Of a stretch of DNA of 64,000 bases, positions 45,399 through 55,396 are shown piece after piece. The notes beneath the pieces are model-generated. The model saw nothing but the letters and a program-made list of their open reading frames with translations, had not been told where the DNA came from and did not search any database. Position 1 is the stretch's first letter. Each line of letters opens with the position of its first letter. This DNA comes from Fragilaria crotonensis. Its lineage: Eukaryota; Bacillariophyta; Fragilariophyceae; Fragilariales; Fragilariaceae. A program made the translations under genes and the position numbers. The stretch is taken from contig JAKSYS010000203.1 of NCBI GenBank assembly GCA_022925895.1, positions 1 to 64,000 of the forward strand. The letters are read 5' to 3'.

Positions 45399-48300
45399 AT
45401 GAAAGGCCCTCAAGGAATACTCGCAGAAGCTATTGCGGTCGCGTTGGCTGACTTTTTCGTCATCGACCAGGAGGCGATGGAAACAAACTTGCTTGACAAT
45501 GCTGGAATTGTGCTTCACAACACGAAACTCAAACCTCAAGAAGTGCACCTTTCTCCTAGCATGAGCGCGCGAATTGAAGGCGTTGTCCAAAGCGTGGCAT
45601 TTCAATGGCACTGGGGTCAAGACTCTGAGGAGAAGGGAGGCAGCCATTGGGTCAAAGATGTCAAATTGACCATTGCTGGGCTTAATTTTACTGTAGAACT
45701 CTCGGATAGTACCACTTCGCCCGATCTGGAAGCGTCGACTGAAAATAACCCAAAACCAGAGCCGCTTCAGGAAGAAGTTGAAGCGACGGGATTCATGGCG
45801 TACGTGCAAGACCAAGTTCAGCGAATAATCGATACATTGGAATTGACTGTCACCGATTTGGAAATAAAAATACAGCTTCCCTCTGAAGAAGCACTTCTGA
45901 TTGGTGGGACTGGCTTTAATCTTAAGTCGCTTGGAGTGATTCAGGGCGAACCCTTGAGGCAAGAACTTGAATTTGCCACACTATACTCAAGTGTTGTGCA
46001 AGTCGACGGTTCAACTTTCCCTCTTTTGGAACCTGTATCATACAGGGCACACTGCATTCGTTTGTTCGGAAAGCGCTTTTTGAGTGGGATTGAAAGGGGA
46101 TTGAAGGTCGTAGGCGAATCCACCGATGAGGGCATCATTATCAACGTAGGTGCGGAACAGATCCAATTTCTCAATGAACTGGTAGGTTTGTTGCTATCAA
46201 TAAATCCTCCGGAAAATGAAGGAAGCTCAAAAGCTGGCAACGCTATGGTTGCCTCGAAAGTGGAATCAAAAGAAATTGTTGGTAGTGGCGAGCAGAGCTC
46301 ACTCTTTGAGCTTCCCCTGTCAGCGATATCACTAGTGTTTCCAAACGACACCAAGCTTTCACTCTCAGGCCTGGTTGCCAAATATCAGATGGATGGCAGT
46401 ATCATGAAAATTGAAGGTCACGAGGGAATCTTAGTAAGTGACTTTCCCGTCCTCAAGCTTGGTGCAACGTCATTGTGGTGTCTCGACATGGTCGCCTCTG
46501 AGTTCAACTTATGGAATCCAGATCACGACGAGAATGGCCACGATACAACGGTTGCTTTTTTTCACGTGCGAAACGATGAACTCCAATCAGTCAAAAACGG
46601 GCTCGACGAAGTGTTGTCAATTTTCAATTCTCTGGAAGATGGTGCTGTTTTAGCCCTTGCAAACGACGACAAAGAGCCACTACCAGAACCACCAGGAGCC
46701 CCACAATGGATCCTTCAGCTTCAAGGTCGAATTGGACTTTTGTGGGAAGGCGATGGCGACGCTATTGACGCCGAATTCTTTGTTCGGGACGTTGTTGCCG
46801 TTTCGGAGCCCGCGTCAGTGTTGATTACATCTGTCGACCAGCTCTATATTCCTGGAATACTCAAATTGAGCAAGCCGATTGAAAACACGCGGATTATCTT
46901 TGACGGCGCAGTCTTTGATATTCAGATCGGAGACATCGTCGCGACCCTTGAAGAAGCTGTATATGCACCACCGGTTGAAAAGCAGCCTTCGATCAACGAA
47001 TCGGAAAGCTTCGGAACTTGCGACTCGTCCGTATCAATGGCAGACTCATCGCACACATCGACTGCCCCTCCAAGCCCTTTTGTCATGCCATTTGGTGTTG
47101 TGGCATCACTCCACACAATAACTCTCTACAAACTCGACGGCCAAACAACGCACCTTTCGGTGATTGACACACGTCTGGCGCTTGGCCCACACCGGTCGCT
47201 ATCACAACTGAGAGATCAAGACTTCGGAGGAATCCGACTTGCCTTGAAAATGGAAAGAATCGTCCTTGACCTGATCCTTGTTGAAAAGCCATGCATTTCC
47301 GCTGTCGTGTACCTCGAGGATTTAGATACCATCCCCACTTCTCCTTGCAAGCAAAAAGTGTCGCGGTTTCTGCTGGCTACACGGCTCTCGACTGGAAGCG
47401 ATTGAGAGACTTTCGTGGTCCAAACACCAAGAAGAGAAAGCAAAAAGTCAAAAAACAGGCGCGCAACGAACCAAACAAGGCTATTAAGCTGCCATTCGCG
47501 CACGTCAAGCCCTTGAAGGTCAGCGTCGTGGTATCTAGCGATCTCGTCGGAGTCAAGGATTCCACTCTGCACTTCAACGCCTTCCAAGGAAAACGCAACA
47601 CCACTTCTGACGACCTCATTGGTTTCTACGCTTCTCGACTGATATCAAGGGTTCCCAATATCATCGTCAATGCCGAACTCTTTGGAACTGGTGTGGCTGA
47701 TACTGTTGCCGGGTCCTATGGTGGTGCTACCGGTGCAGTTGCAATGAGTCACCTTGGGGTTGCAGCTGGTCCGCTGGGAGGAATTCTCGGGATTGCAGCC
47801 TTCGATGGAGTGCGAAACACAATCAAGGCAGGAAAGGAGAGTCGCGGAGCTGATGCTAATGACAAGTTTCAGTTGCTCGACCTCGCTCGAGGGCTGAAGT
47901 ATGCAGCTGTCAGAGCAACGCGTGGTGGAGCGGCGAAACGTGGTAAAACCGACGACCAAAGAGGAGATCCTATTGACTGGGCTGTTGGAGCAACGACCGA
48001 CGTTGCGAAATACACATCGAAAAACAAGGCAAGGCTGGGGTCTGCAGGGGCTGGAACTGTCGGATTTATGTATGGCATGATGTTTGGCGGACCCATCGGG
48101 GCAGTCGTCGGAGCAGTCACGGCAACTGTAGTAGCAGGCAAGGCCATAGACAAGGTGGATACCCTCGCGAGGCGTTCCAGGCAATTAAAGCAACAGAGGA
48201 GAAAAGAAAAATTAGCAATTGAGGCGCTTGAAGTCAATGTTGCCGTTCCCCAGGCTGACGTCGACCTAGCTGCCCAAGGAGTGGAGTATACTCTCACCGA

Positions 48301-48754
48301 CCTACAGGACAGGGTGACGGCAGAGACAGAGGCAGCGAATTCGTTTGAGGTCAATCTTAGAGACAATCCGATTCCCGTTAGAGGCGTGTTATTGAAGCAA
48401 CGAGAATTTTGTTTCTGGGATTGGCGAGCTCACTATTTCGTGCTTGACGAAGGTGAGCTCCAGTATTATCCGATATCCCTCACGCCACCACCGGATGCGA
48501 TTCCAGAGGAAAGTGCCACGGAACATGAGGGAATATTATACATCGACACCAAAGAACCTCGGAAAGTGTTAAATGTCTCCGGACTTTCCGTCGAAGTTGA
48601 CGACGGTCTGAGCAAACCAAACGAGCAATTGTTTGTGTTCACTGTTTCCTATACGGGAAGACGCGACGTACTGTGGGTTCTCGCAGCCGCTTCGCAGGAA
48701 ACTAGAAATCGCTGGGTGACGCAGATCCAGCTGCATGTTGAAAACGAACTATAG
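45399..48754 (+). CDS. Chorein-N/PH domain protein (VPS13/ATG2-like), frame broken once
   Basis: Two overlapping frames (45399-47405 and 47291-48754) form one protein of about 1100 residues. The N terminus resembles a chorein_N region (NLLDNAGIVLHNTKLKP, then RIEGVVQSVAFQWHW), followed by RIIDTLELTVTDLEIKIQ, a phrase typical of VPS13/ATG2 proteins. Near residues 770-930 lie two Gly-rich hydrophobic segments (GVAAGPLGGILGIAAF; GMMFGGPIGAVVGAVTATVV). The last ~110 residues form a PH domain (GVLLKQREFCFWDWRAHYFVLDEGELQYY, ending in a W-containing helix). Lipid transfer or membrane-contact function is inferred. The frames join if one A is added to the five-A run near 47353-47357, giving PCKQKSVAVSAGY. 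A 50-bp intron 47309-47358 is the alternative. It is convergent with the next gene, 46 bp apart. Confidence 0.7.
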
Positions 48755-48800
48755 TTTTAAGTAGTAAAGAGATTTCTTGACTTCGGAATAGAGGCGGCAA

Positions 48801-49624
48801 CTATTTCTTCACGTCCTTTTCTACAAACTCCACGTCAATCACCTCATTCTTCTTGAAATGATTCTTTCCTAGTCCAGAGCTTTTTGATGAAGACGCAAAG
48901 ACGTTGCTATTCCTGAGTCCGTCAGCTGACTTATACAAGGGAATGTCCAAAACGCGTCCACCAACGTTGAGGTAGAGGCTTTCAATGACATCATCTGAAG
49001 CCACCATTGTCGCAACGCCAAGCTGGCGCGTACCTTGAACATGAAACGAAGCCTGGACTTGCGATGAACTTTTCCCGTTGATGCTCACGCTGGAAGACGA
49101 TTGCGAAAACGGTGGTTGCATTACGAGCGGTTCTCCTAGAGCCGACGTGGCTTCAGGATCCGATAGAATGTAGTCATGCGCAGTCTCAAGCAGGTCCTGG
49201 GTCTGCTGCTGCTGCTCCTGTATGACTGACGCAAGACCTGAAAAATAGGAGCCACAAGAGAGCCAAGCATGCGAACTGCCAAGGGTGCATCCTTGAGCAC
49301 GGCGGTGATGCTGCTCTCGACGTCTTTCTTCAGTTCCTTGCGGGTAATTTCAGCCTTTCGTTCTTCTTCTGTTTGTGTCCAGCTTTTCGGTAGAATTGAT
49401 TTGACTACCTTCTTAAGACCACCGAAGAAGCCTTCGTCACCTCGAGTCGACGAAAAGAGACGAGTCTGGGGTTGGAATGAAACTGGTTTGGCTTGTACCA
49501 GCGGTTGGAGGGGTGAAAACGCGTAACCATTTGGCAGAGTTGAGCCCAAGGCTGCTGCAGCAGTCAGGAGCATAAGTTTCTTTGGACGGTGAGATATCAT
49601 CGTCAATGATCGTGCTCTTATCAT
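48801..49624 (-). CDS. Plastid-targeted Coa1/Tim21-like protein, frame broken once
   Basis: Two minus-strand frames (49624-49136 and 49121-48801) read as one 274-residue protein if one T is restored in the five-T run near 49249-49253. The restored joint reads SLVAPIFSGLASVIQEQQQQ. A signal peptide (KLMLLTAAAALGSTLPNGYA) is cut before FSPL, the A-F plastid motif, followed by a Ser/Arg-rich transit part. Then come a coiled region, QTQDLLETAHDYILSDPEATSALGEP, and a C-terminal beta-rich domain (SSSVSINGKSSSQVQASFHVQG...YLNVGGRVLDIPL). The last resembles Coa1/Tim21-type domains; function in the plastid is unknown. Either the genome has a real frameshift or the base was lost in sequencing. Confidence 0.6.
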
Positions 49625-50134
49625 TTGTGTGGGTTCTCAACACTTTGTGTGCTCCACAACCTCTTCGTTCATATCACAGTGCAGAAATCTGGAGGGCTCC
49701 GGAGTTCGCATCTTCTCTTGTTGATGAATTGACACAACGAGACAACTGACGCCAACATCATGTGACTGCGACAATCCGAAGTACTGTACGGTAAGTACGA
49801 GTACCTGGTTCGTGCGCACGGTAGACGGTACCAGTACTCCAGTACTGGGCAAAAAACAAAACCCTCCAGTGTCCAGTGTATATGTAGGACTTGACGTTTT
49901 TCTTACCCGTAGCGGTATGTTTGTATGCAGGTATTCTGCATATTCGGTTACTCCTTCTACTACGAGTACTAGACCTAGTAGCAAGTGGCAACGGTAGCCA
50001 AACGGCCGAACAAGCCACGCCTGAGCACGAGCAGTATATAATTGTGTGTAACAACTGATGCCAGTATCGGAGGTTGATCATTGTATGAAATCTTAAAAGT
50101 TATATTTATATATCAAACTTTCCGCCTGCCAAAT
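49625..50134. other. Spacer upstream of the permuted tRNA gene
   Basis: No gene was found. No tRNA 5' half (no A-box-like TAGCTCAGTGG) was seen anywhere here, which matters for reading the next feature. A TATA-rich stretch lies at 50099-50115, followed by TCAAAC about 35 bp before the tRNA 3' half, like the upstream elements of some plant and algal tRNA genes. Confidence 0.5.
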
Positions 50135-50149
50135 AACAACCCATAATAT

Positions 50150-50231
50150 TCGAATGGTCACGTGTTCGACTCACGTTTGGTGCTAAGATAGCTTGCACTA
50201 ATAGCTCAGTGGTAGAGCGTTCGATTGCAGA
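50150..50231 (+). tRNA. Circularly permuted tRNA-Cys (GCA): 3' half precedes 5' half
   Basis: The 3' half is 50150-50184: TCGAA (positions 39-43), TGGTC (44-48), ACGTG-TTCGACT-CACGT (T arm), TTGGTGC (66-72) and discriminator T73. A 10-nt spacer (50185-50194) follows. The 5' half is 50195-50231: GCACTAA (1-7), TA, GCTC-AGTGGTA-GAGC (D arm), G26, TTCGA (27-31) and TTGCAGA (32-38). Joined 5' half to 3' half they form a 72-nt cloverleaf. All stems pair fully: acceptor 7/7 (one G-T), D 4/4, anticodon 5/5, T 5/5. T73 and the GCA anticodon are tRNA-Cys hallmarks. The B box thus precedes the A box. Leader 50135-50141 and trailer 50232-50238 can pair 6 of 7, extending the anticodon stem as in other permuted precursors. 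A TTTTT Pol III stop follows at 50241. Confidence 0.85.
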
Positions 50232-50240
50232 GGATGTTTC

Positions 50241-50245
50241 TTTTT
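50241..50245 (+). terminator. RNA polymerase III terminator after the permuted tRNA
   Basis: A TTTTT run starts 10 nt after the end of the tRNA 5' half. A Pol III transcript would therefore contain, in order, leader, 3' half, spacer, 5' half and a short trailer. That is the expected precursor of a permuted tRNA. Confidence 0.6.
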
Positions 50246-50249
50246 CGCT

Positions 50250-51340
50250 TTTGCAGTTTGCATGTGTGAAATTGGCCGTGAGATAGTTTGCACTAATAGC
50301 TCAGTGGTAGAGCGTTCGATTCAAGACGGTGTCTCTTCTTCTCCACTTTCACAGGTGTGAAGTTGGTGGTATAGGGTTCGATTGTAGAGGATATTTCTTT
50401 TTCACTCTTAAGAGCATTCGAGTGCAGAGGATGTTTCTTTTTCACTTTTGCAGGTGTGAAGTTGGCGGTGAGGTAGCCTGCACTAAGAGCATGTCTTATC
50501 ATGGGGTACAAAAATTCCATGGATGTACCTGGGGGTAGATCGATGTACCCTTCCAAAAACTTCACAAAATATGCAATTCTTATCGTGTGGTCTTGTACAC
50601 GATTTATTTTCCATATCCATACATTAATATATCCTATGTCGCTATGTCTTGTCTTGCGTGTACATATTGTAATCTACATACTGAATATTTTATATGCGTG
50701 TAATGACAATTCGAGTGATCCTTGTTGTTGTTGACGAAAGCCACGAAGGCAATGACGTCTGGAATGACGACACGGACTCGATGGCTGAGTTCGTGGCGAG
50801 CGTAGAAATGCTGGGAAGGCCTCTTCCTTGTGCGGGAGTTCGGGGCAAGTGTCGAAACAATGCAATGGCAGCATCTTGGCAAGTTGTTGGTGGAGTTGTT
50901 GCTGTTGGAGGCGCTGCCATGAGCCATTGTTGAGCAATTCTCACATGTTTTATCGTGTATGACAACACAAGGAACAGGTACGGAAATGTGGTGAAACGTG
51001 ACAAAAGGTCACTGCACATCACCACTGGAGTCTTGCAACAGTAGTGTACCTAGGTAGATGAGGGGGGGTCAGATTTTCAAAATCTGACCCAGGTACGTCA
51101 GGGGGGTACATCATCTGACCCCCCCCAATTCGATGTACCCCCCTTCATAAGAATTGCTTTTTTCGACGAAAATCGAAAATTCGGCGGGATGTACCCGATG
51201 ATAAGACATGCTCTAATAGCTTAGTGGTAGAGCGTTCGATTGCAGAGGGTGCTTATTCTCCACTTTTACAGGTGTGAAGTTGGTGGTGAGTTAGCTTGCA
51301 CTTAAAGCTCAGTGTAGAGCGTTCGATTGCAGTCAGTGTT
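50250..51340 (+). repeat. Array of decayed permuted-tRNA units
   Basis: Copies of the tRNA 5' half recur downstream: 50290-50326 (anticodon loop changed to a TTCAAGA form), weaker pieces near 50371-50390 and 50408-50430, one split copy (50481-50486 plus 51217-51250, interrupted by a MITE), and 51298-51334. Each fuller copy is preceded by a degenerate remnant of the acceptor/spacer segment (GTTGGTGGTGAGTTAGCTT against GTTTGGTGCTAAGATAGCTT). The copied unit therefore keeps the 3'-then-5' order, but the T arm and the TCGAA strand are lost. Between copies lies a shared CACTTTTGCAGGTGTGAA-like linker. None of these can form a full tRNA. Confidence 0.75.
50487..51213. mobile_element. MITE, 727 bp, inserted into a tRNA-derived copy, TAA duplication
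   Basis: Terminal inverted repeats start GAGCATGTCTTATCATGGGG and end with the complement, with a single mismatch over ~22 bp. TAA flanks both sides (50484-50486 and 51214-51216). Removing the element plus one TAA rebuilds GCACTAATAGCTTAGTGG, the start of a tRNA 5' half, which proves the insertion. The interior has GGTCAGATTTTCAAAATCTGACC-type inverted repeats and no transposase. PIF/Harbinger-like. Confidence 0.85.
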
Positions 51341-51753
51341 GATTTTAGATTTTTGCAGGTGTGCAGTTTTCCAAAATGTAGCAATTCACAGCGAACAAGG
51401 GGCGATCATCGCGATGCTTATGAGCATAATTTTGGAGTTCTTTACCATGAGTTCGACGTTCTCTGAACATAATTGTATGCAAGGTGTTCAGGTGTCAGAT
51501 CCTCCAAATGCGGACTCGAATACGTACAACACTATCAACTACCAAACCCCCAACACAAACTGATGTCAACACATTCACCTAGGGATTACAAAATACAAAA
51601 CTTGCTTCGAATTCGTCCTTTTGGGGAGGTGTCAGACTAGCGCGGGCTAGCTTTACGTAAGCTGCATCCGTTGTCCTTATCCCTGTTTCCCTTCAGCTAG
51701 GTAAGGTTGTAGGAGCCTCCGCAGGCATAGATTCCAACGGCGCCGCCACGCCA
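51335..51753. other. Spacer, nothing recognised
   Basis: No coding frame or RNA gene was identified between the last tRNA-derived copy and the 3' end of the phosphatase gene. Confidence 0.5.
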
Positions 51754-52733
51754 CTATTTACCGAAAGAAAGAGGATTGAAGTTCTCAAACTCAACTAGTG
51801 CGGTCACTTTCCATACACCGCTTGGCTGCATACCACCATGTTTAGTCGCCAGAGAGGTCGACTTATGGTAGACGAACTGCAATAAGCGCATGCGCATTAG
51901 GCACAGTGAAAGCAATCGGACGAGACAAGTGATGACGTACGTACATTCAGCTCCCAAACTTCGTCATACATATTCGATGGATAAGCTGTGGGGCAGCCAT
52001 TCGCATTGGTGCAACCCATCACGTTGGCCAAGGTCGCGATATCAGAGTGTTTCCATGATGCCACCGCCATTTTCCCACACAGCTCGCCATTATCCATGAG
52101 CTGGAACATTTTTGCAGCCAGGTCTGCAGTGTGATGAGTGTCATACGAAGCATCAATGTTGAGGTGAAACTCGGTTGCCATTGGCGTCAAGGTTTCAATT
52201 TCTCGGAAGTTGTGTGTCGCGGGGTTGTTGCGTCCTGTTGGGTTTTCAGCAAAGAGAAACGACGGAACTGGCCATCTTGCTTTAGGACCGAAGAGAGATA
52301 CCAGGAAATCAGATCGCTCGAAGCCGACGGAGGAGCAATGTTCCCGAATGTTTTCTTTCTCGCAATGTCGCATCAGCAACACTGTTGCATTGCAGCCGTT
52401 GAGGACATTGCTCGATGTGTCGTGGAGAGCAGGTTGTATTACGACGGAGTTATTAGGTGCATGAGGTTCTTTCCCTTTTCGTGTCTTTATCCGTAAGGAT
52501 CCAATTGAAAGTAGGGCGAAAATGCCGAGAAGGATGGCAGCGATGATAAGATACCATGGACGGCAACCAAGTCCGTTTGAACGACTAGGATTACCTTCGG
52601 CGATCGTTGATAGCAACAAGCGAGATTTTTCAGTAGAGCGTCGATCGCTCGACATCGCTTCGCCAGGCAGAACAGGACAGTTAATTGGGAAAGAAATGCT
52701 TTGGCCAAAAGTTGCGGTTTGAGTGCGCTTCAC
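51754..52733 (-). CDS. Membrane-anchored histidine phosphatase-like protein
   Basis: Exons 52733-51945 and 51876-51754 are joined across a 68-bp intron (gtacgt...tgcag, phase 0) and give 303 residues. A polar N terminus of about 58 residues is followed by a transmembrane helix (WYLIIAAILLGIFALLSIGSL) and then the domain. The RHG-like motif is ATVLLMRHCEKE, where Cys replaces the usual Gly; later come DTHHTADLAAKMFQLM, MAVASWKHSDIATLANVMG (the second catalytic His) and, after the intron, VWKVTALVEFENF. This fits the phosphoglycerate-mutase-like superfamily; the substrate is unknown. The type II topology suggests a secretory-pathway location. A Met further in (near residue 27) is an alternative start. 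Confidence 0.75.
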
Positions 52734-53490
52734 ATAAAACGAACTACAAGTACATGTACAAGTCTACCGGTAGTTTGGGTTGACAGGTTTCCGATTAGAA
52801 TGCAAGGAAATGACGTCAAGCCGTATGTCGTATGTACTATGTACCAATCAGCATCCGAATCGGATCCGTATGCATGTGTATTGTGTCTTGAGTATTGCGT
52901 ATGCAGAATGCAGAATGCACTGGATGCATTCGTTTCGACTTCATCCATGGCTGGTAATCGAGTACTCCAGTATTCTGTAATACGAAGTACTCCAGTACGA
53001 AGTAGTAGCAGTACTGTATGCATCGACCCTGACAGACAAATATGTATTGCGCATTACGTATTATTTTAGACTACAACACCAGTTCCAGTGTATGCGTCAC
53101 ACCCAGTTCCCAGTGTCCAGTACTTGGTACCTGGGGTATCGAGGAGTATTACAACAATGCGGACTCGGAATACGATGCGTCTCATAAACAAACCGTGAGG
53201 CCGTGAGAGACATAACGTTTGTTCCTACGGTAGTGACCATTAACTTCCACCTATGACAGGGTGGCAGTCACAAAACTGGTGATAATCTATCGGTAGAGTC
53301 AATCAACTTCTCAAATGTTGTGAATGAAACCACCATTACAATGACTTGGGGATAATAACAGTCTGTCCTAATCTAGCTAGATAGTTCCTTTGTACTGAAG
53401 TGCGACGAGTTGTTCTATACGTTCTCTCAAATTTACACCGACAGACTCGATTCGCCTTTCGCATCTCCATGAAATCTGAGTCTTCCCGTC
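52734..53490. other. GTAC-rich spacer
   Basis: Upstream of the phosphatase gene. Short palindromes such as TACCGGTAG (52764-52772) and clustered AGTACTCCAGTA-like strings (52960-53010) are present; no gene. Confidence 0.5.
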
Positions 53491-55396
53491 TTAGTGCGCT
53501 TTGAATTGAGCTTCTGTTACCCCAGCGCCCATGGCAGCTGTAGAGGAGACGCCACCGCTAGCTACATTGACCATGTTGTCAACAAGTTCAGCGCCTGACC
53601 ACCTCTGATGCGTCAAAAGCTCAACTTGCTGATCGCGTTCTCGACGCTGGATCGATTGGACATAGGCCAACATGCCTCGATCTCCGAAAGATCTTGCGAG
53701 TTCAGTTACGATAAGACCATTTGAATGAAATCCGGCAAGTGTGATAAACTGCCATGTATAGCCAAGACGACCTAGGTCGTCGTTAAAGGACGCCAACTCA
53801 TTGTCCGACATACCTGACGCATCCCAATTGAAGCTTGGGCTGAGATTGTAGGCCAGCATCTGATGGGGGAACATAGCCTATAATTGACAGAAGGTTAGAA
53901 GCTGCACGAAAAAAACAGACAACGATTGACAGAGACGTAGCACCTACCATAACACCTTCAGAGAACTTTCTGGCATCCGGAATGCCTGGAACGGCGGTCT
54001 CCATCCAAATGAGATCGGAGTATGGCGCATAGGCTCTGGCTCTTTGGATGCAGTATTCAATACCAGGCTTGATTTGGTAGTATCCCTCACGTACACGGCA
54101 AAGTTCCCAATCAAAGTAAACGGAATTTCTCTCACCAAAGATGGAATCGGCGACACGTCGGGCTTTGGCATTGCTGAGAGTATCGGGGTCAGTAGCCATC
54201 CACTGATTGATCATGCGACGCTTGTCGTAGCTGCTGACACTTAGACTTTCGATCTTGGCAATAACTGCCTCGCCAAAGGTCATGAGCTTGGCTCTGATTG
54301 CCCAGTTCTGTGTCACGCTATCAACATTACGCCCACCGGCACTGTCAGTGGCATCTTGGAGGGCTTCAACTCCTGGAACCGTGACTCCCAAGATGAATGG
54401 ATGATCCCGTCCGTCGATGTTGGAATCCAACAGTGTAGCAGCCTCTGCATCAGTTCGAGCTACAATTATTGTTCCAGTACCAAGAATATCACAGGCAAGG
54501 CGAGCAGCGACCAACCTATCAACATGTTCCTGCGTCGACACTAATACCTTGCCTGATGACTTGTTTGAGAAAATGAAGACTCCGAGATGCGGCAGGCGAG
54601 TGAGCACACGTACGTACCTCCCATATGCCCGCACTTCTTAGTTCCTGGCTTCTGATCTTCAAAGTGGATTCCAGCAGCGCCTGCCTCAACAAAGAGCTTC
54701 ACAAGCTTCATGACAGCGCTCAATCCACCGTGCCCGGTGTCGCCATCTGCCACCACTGGAGTCAAATAGTCCACTTTGGGACCAGGATCAACACCAGCCA
54801 ACAAAGCCTTGGTGCGCTCGTTGTGTTGACGACGATCGTGGTGCAGCTGAGCCCGCACCAACTGGTCAACCTTGTTTGGTACAGTGTTCATTGGATAGTC
54901 CGCAAAATCTGGCCCAGGTTCATTCGTGGTGGAGGCGGTCGATGAGCATTGCCAACCAGATACATAGATCGACGACAAATGAGGAGCCATCTGTACAACC
55001 TGAACAGTGTCGAGCGCACCGAAGGTATGGCTGTAGCCCCCGACTCTCTGCAAGTTTCGAAGGAGGTTGTACAACTTATCGGCGGCCTGGGAGGCGTACA
55101 AGGTCTTGGGAGAACGGAACAGCCCCCCACGCGCTTCTGGGGAAGGACGAAGGCAGGCGACATCCTTGGCTGGAAGAGAGAGAACGAGTTAGCGCAAACC
55201 GGGAACAGACGAGAACTGTTCGCGTTTTATGCAACGCACCTGTAAATGGGCGTTTGGTGTGTCCCCATCGATGGGTGTTTGACCACCACTGTTCAATATC
55301 AGCGGTCTCCTGAATCATACGATCGTACTCCTCTTGGGTAGAGATGTCAGTCTTTGGAGGAAGACTGCGGAGGCCACGACTGATCTTGGCTCTCAT
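53491..55396 (-). CDS. ICL: Isocitrate lyase
   Basis: Four exons (55396-55240, 55169-54618, 54552-53948, 53877-53491) with introns of 70, 65 and 70 bp give 566 residues, the usual eukaryotic length. Each junction rebuilds a conserved phrase: PFTAKDV, KCGHMGGKVLV and [14 protein letters not shown]. The catalytic KKCGHMGG lies near residues 230-237. Other family blocks are [49 protein letters not shown] and VTEAQF at the C terminus. The enzyme splits isocitrate into succinate and glyoxylate for the glyoxylate cycle. The C terminus has no SKL-type peroxisomal signal, and the N terminus is short and basic ([16 protein letters not shown]), so a mitochondrial location is possible. Confidence 0.95.

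Noticed and set aside
50195-50400. A conventional intron-containing tRNA-Cys (5' half at 50195 with a 3' half downstream)
   Set aside because: No downstream sequence supplies TCGAA plus an intact T arm and acceptor strand. The only full 3' half is upstream, and a Pol III T-run directly follows the 5' half.
50250-51340. CRISPR-like array of repeats and spacers
   Set aside because: The repeats are tRNA-derived, diverged and unevenly spaced, and the setting is eukaryotic with no cas genes.
54356-54945. Plus-strand frames across isocitrate lyase exons
   Set aside because: They are antisense to strongly conserved lyase exons and have no family signature.
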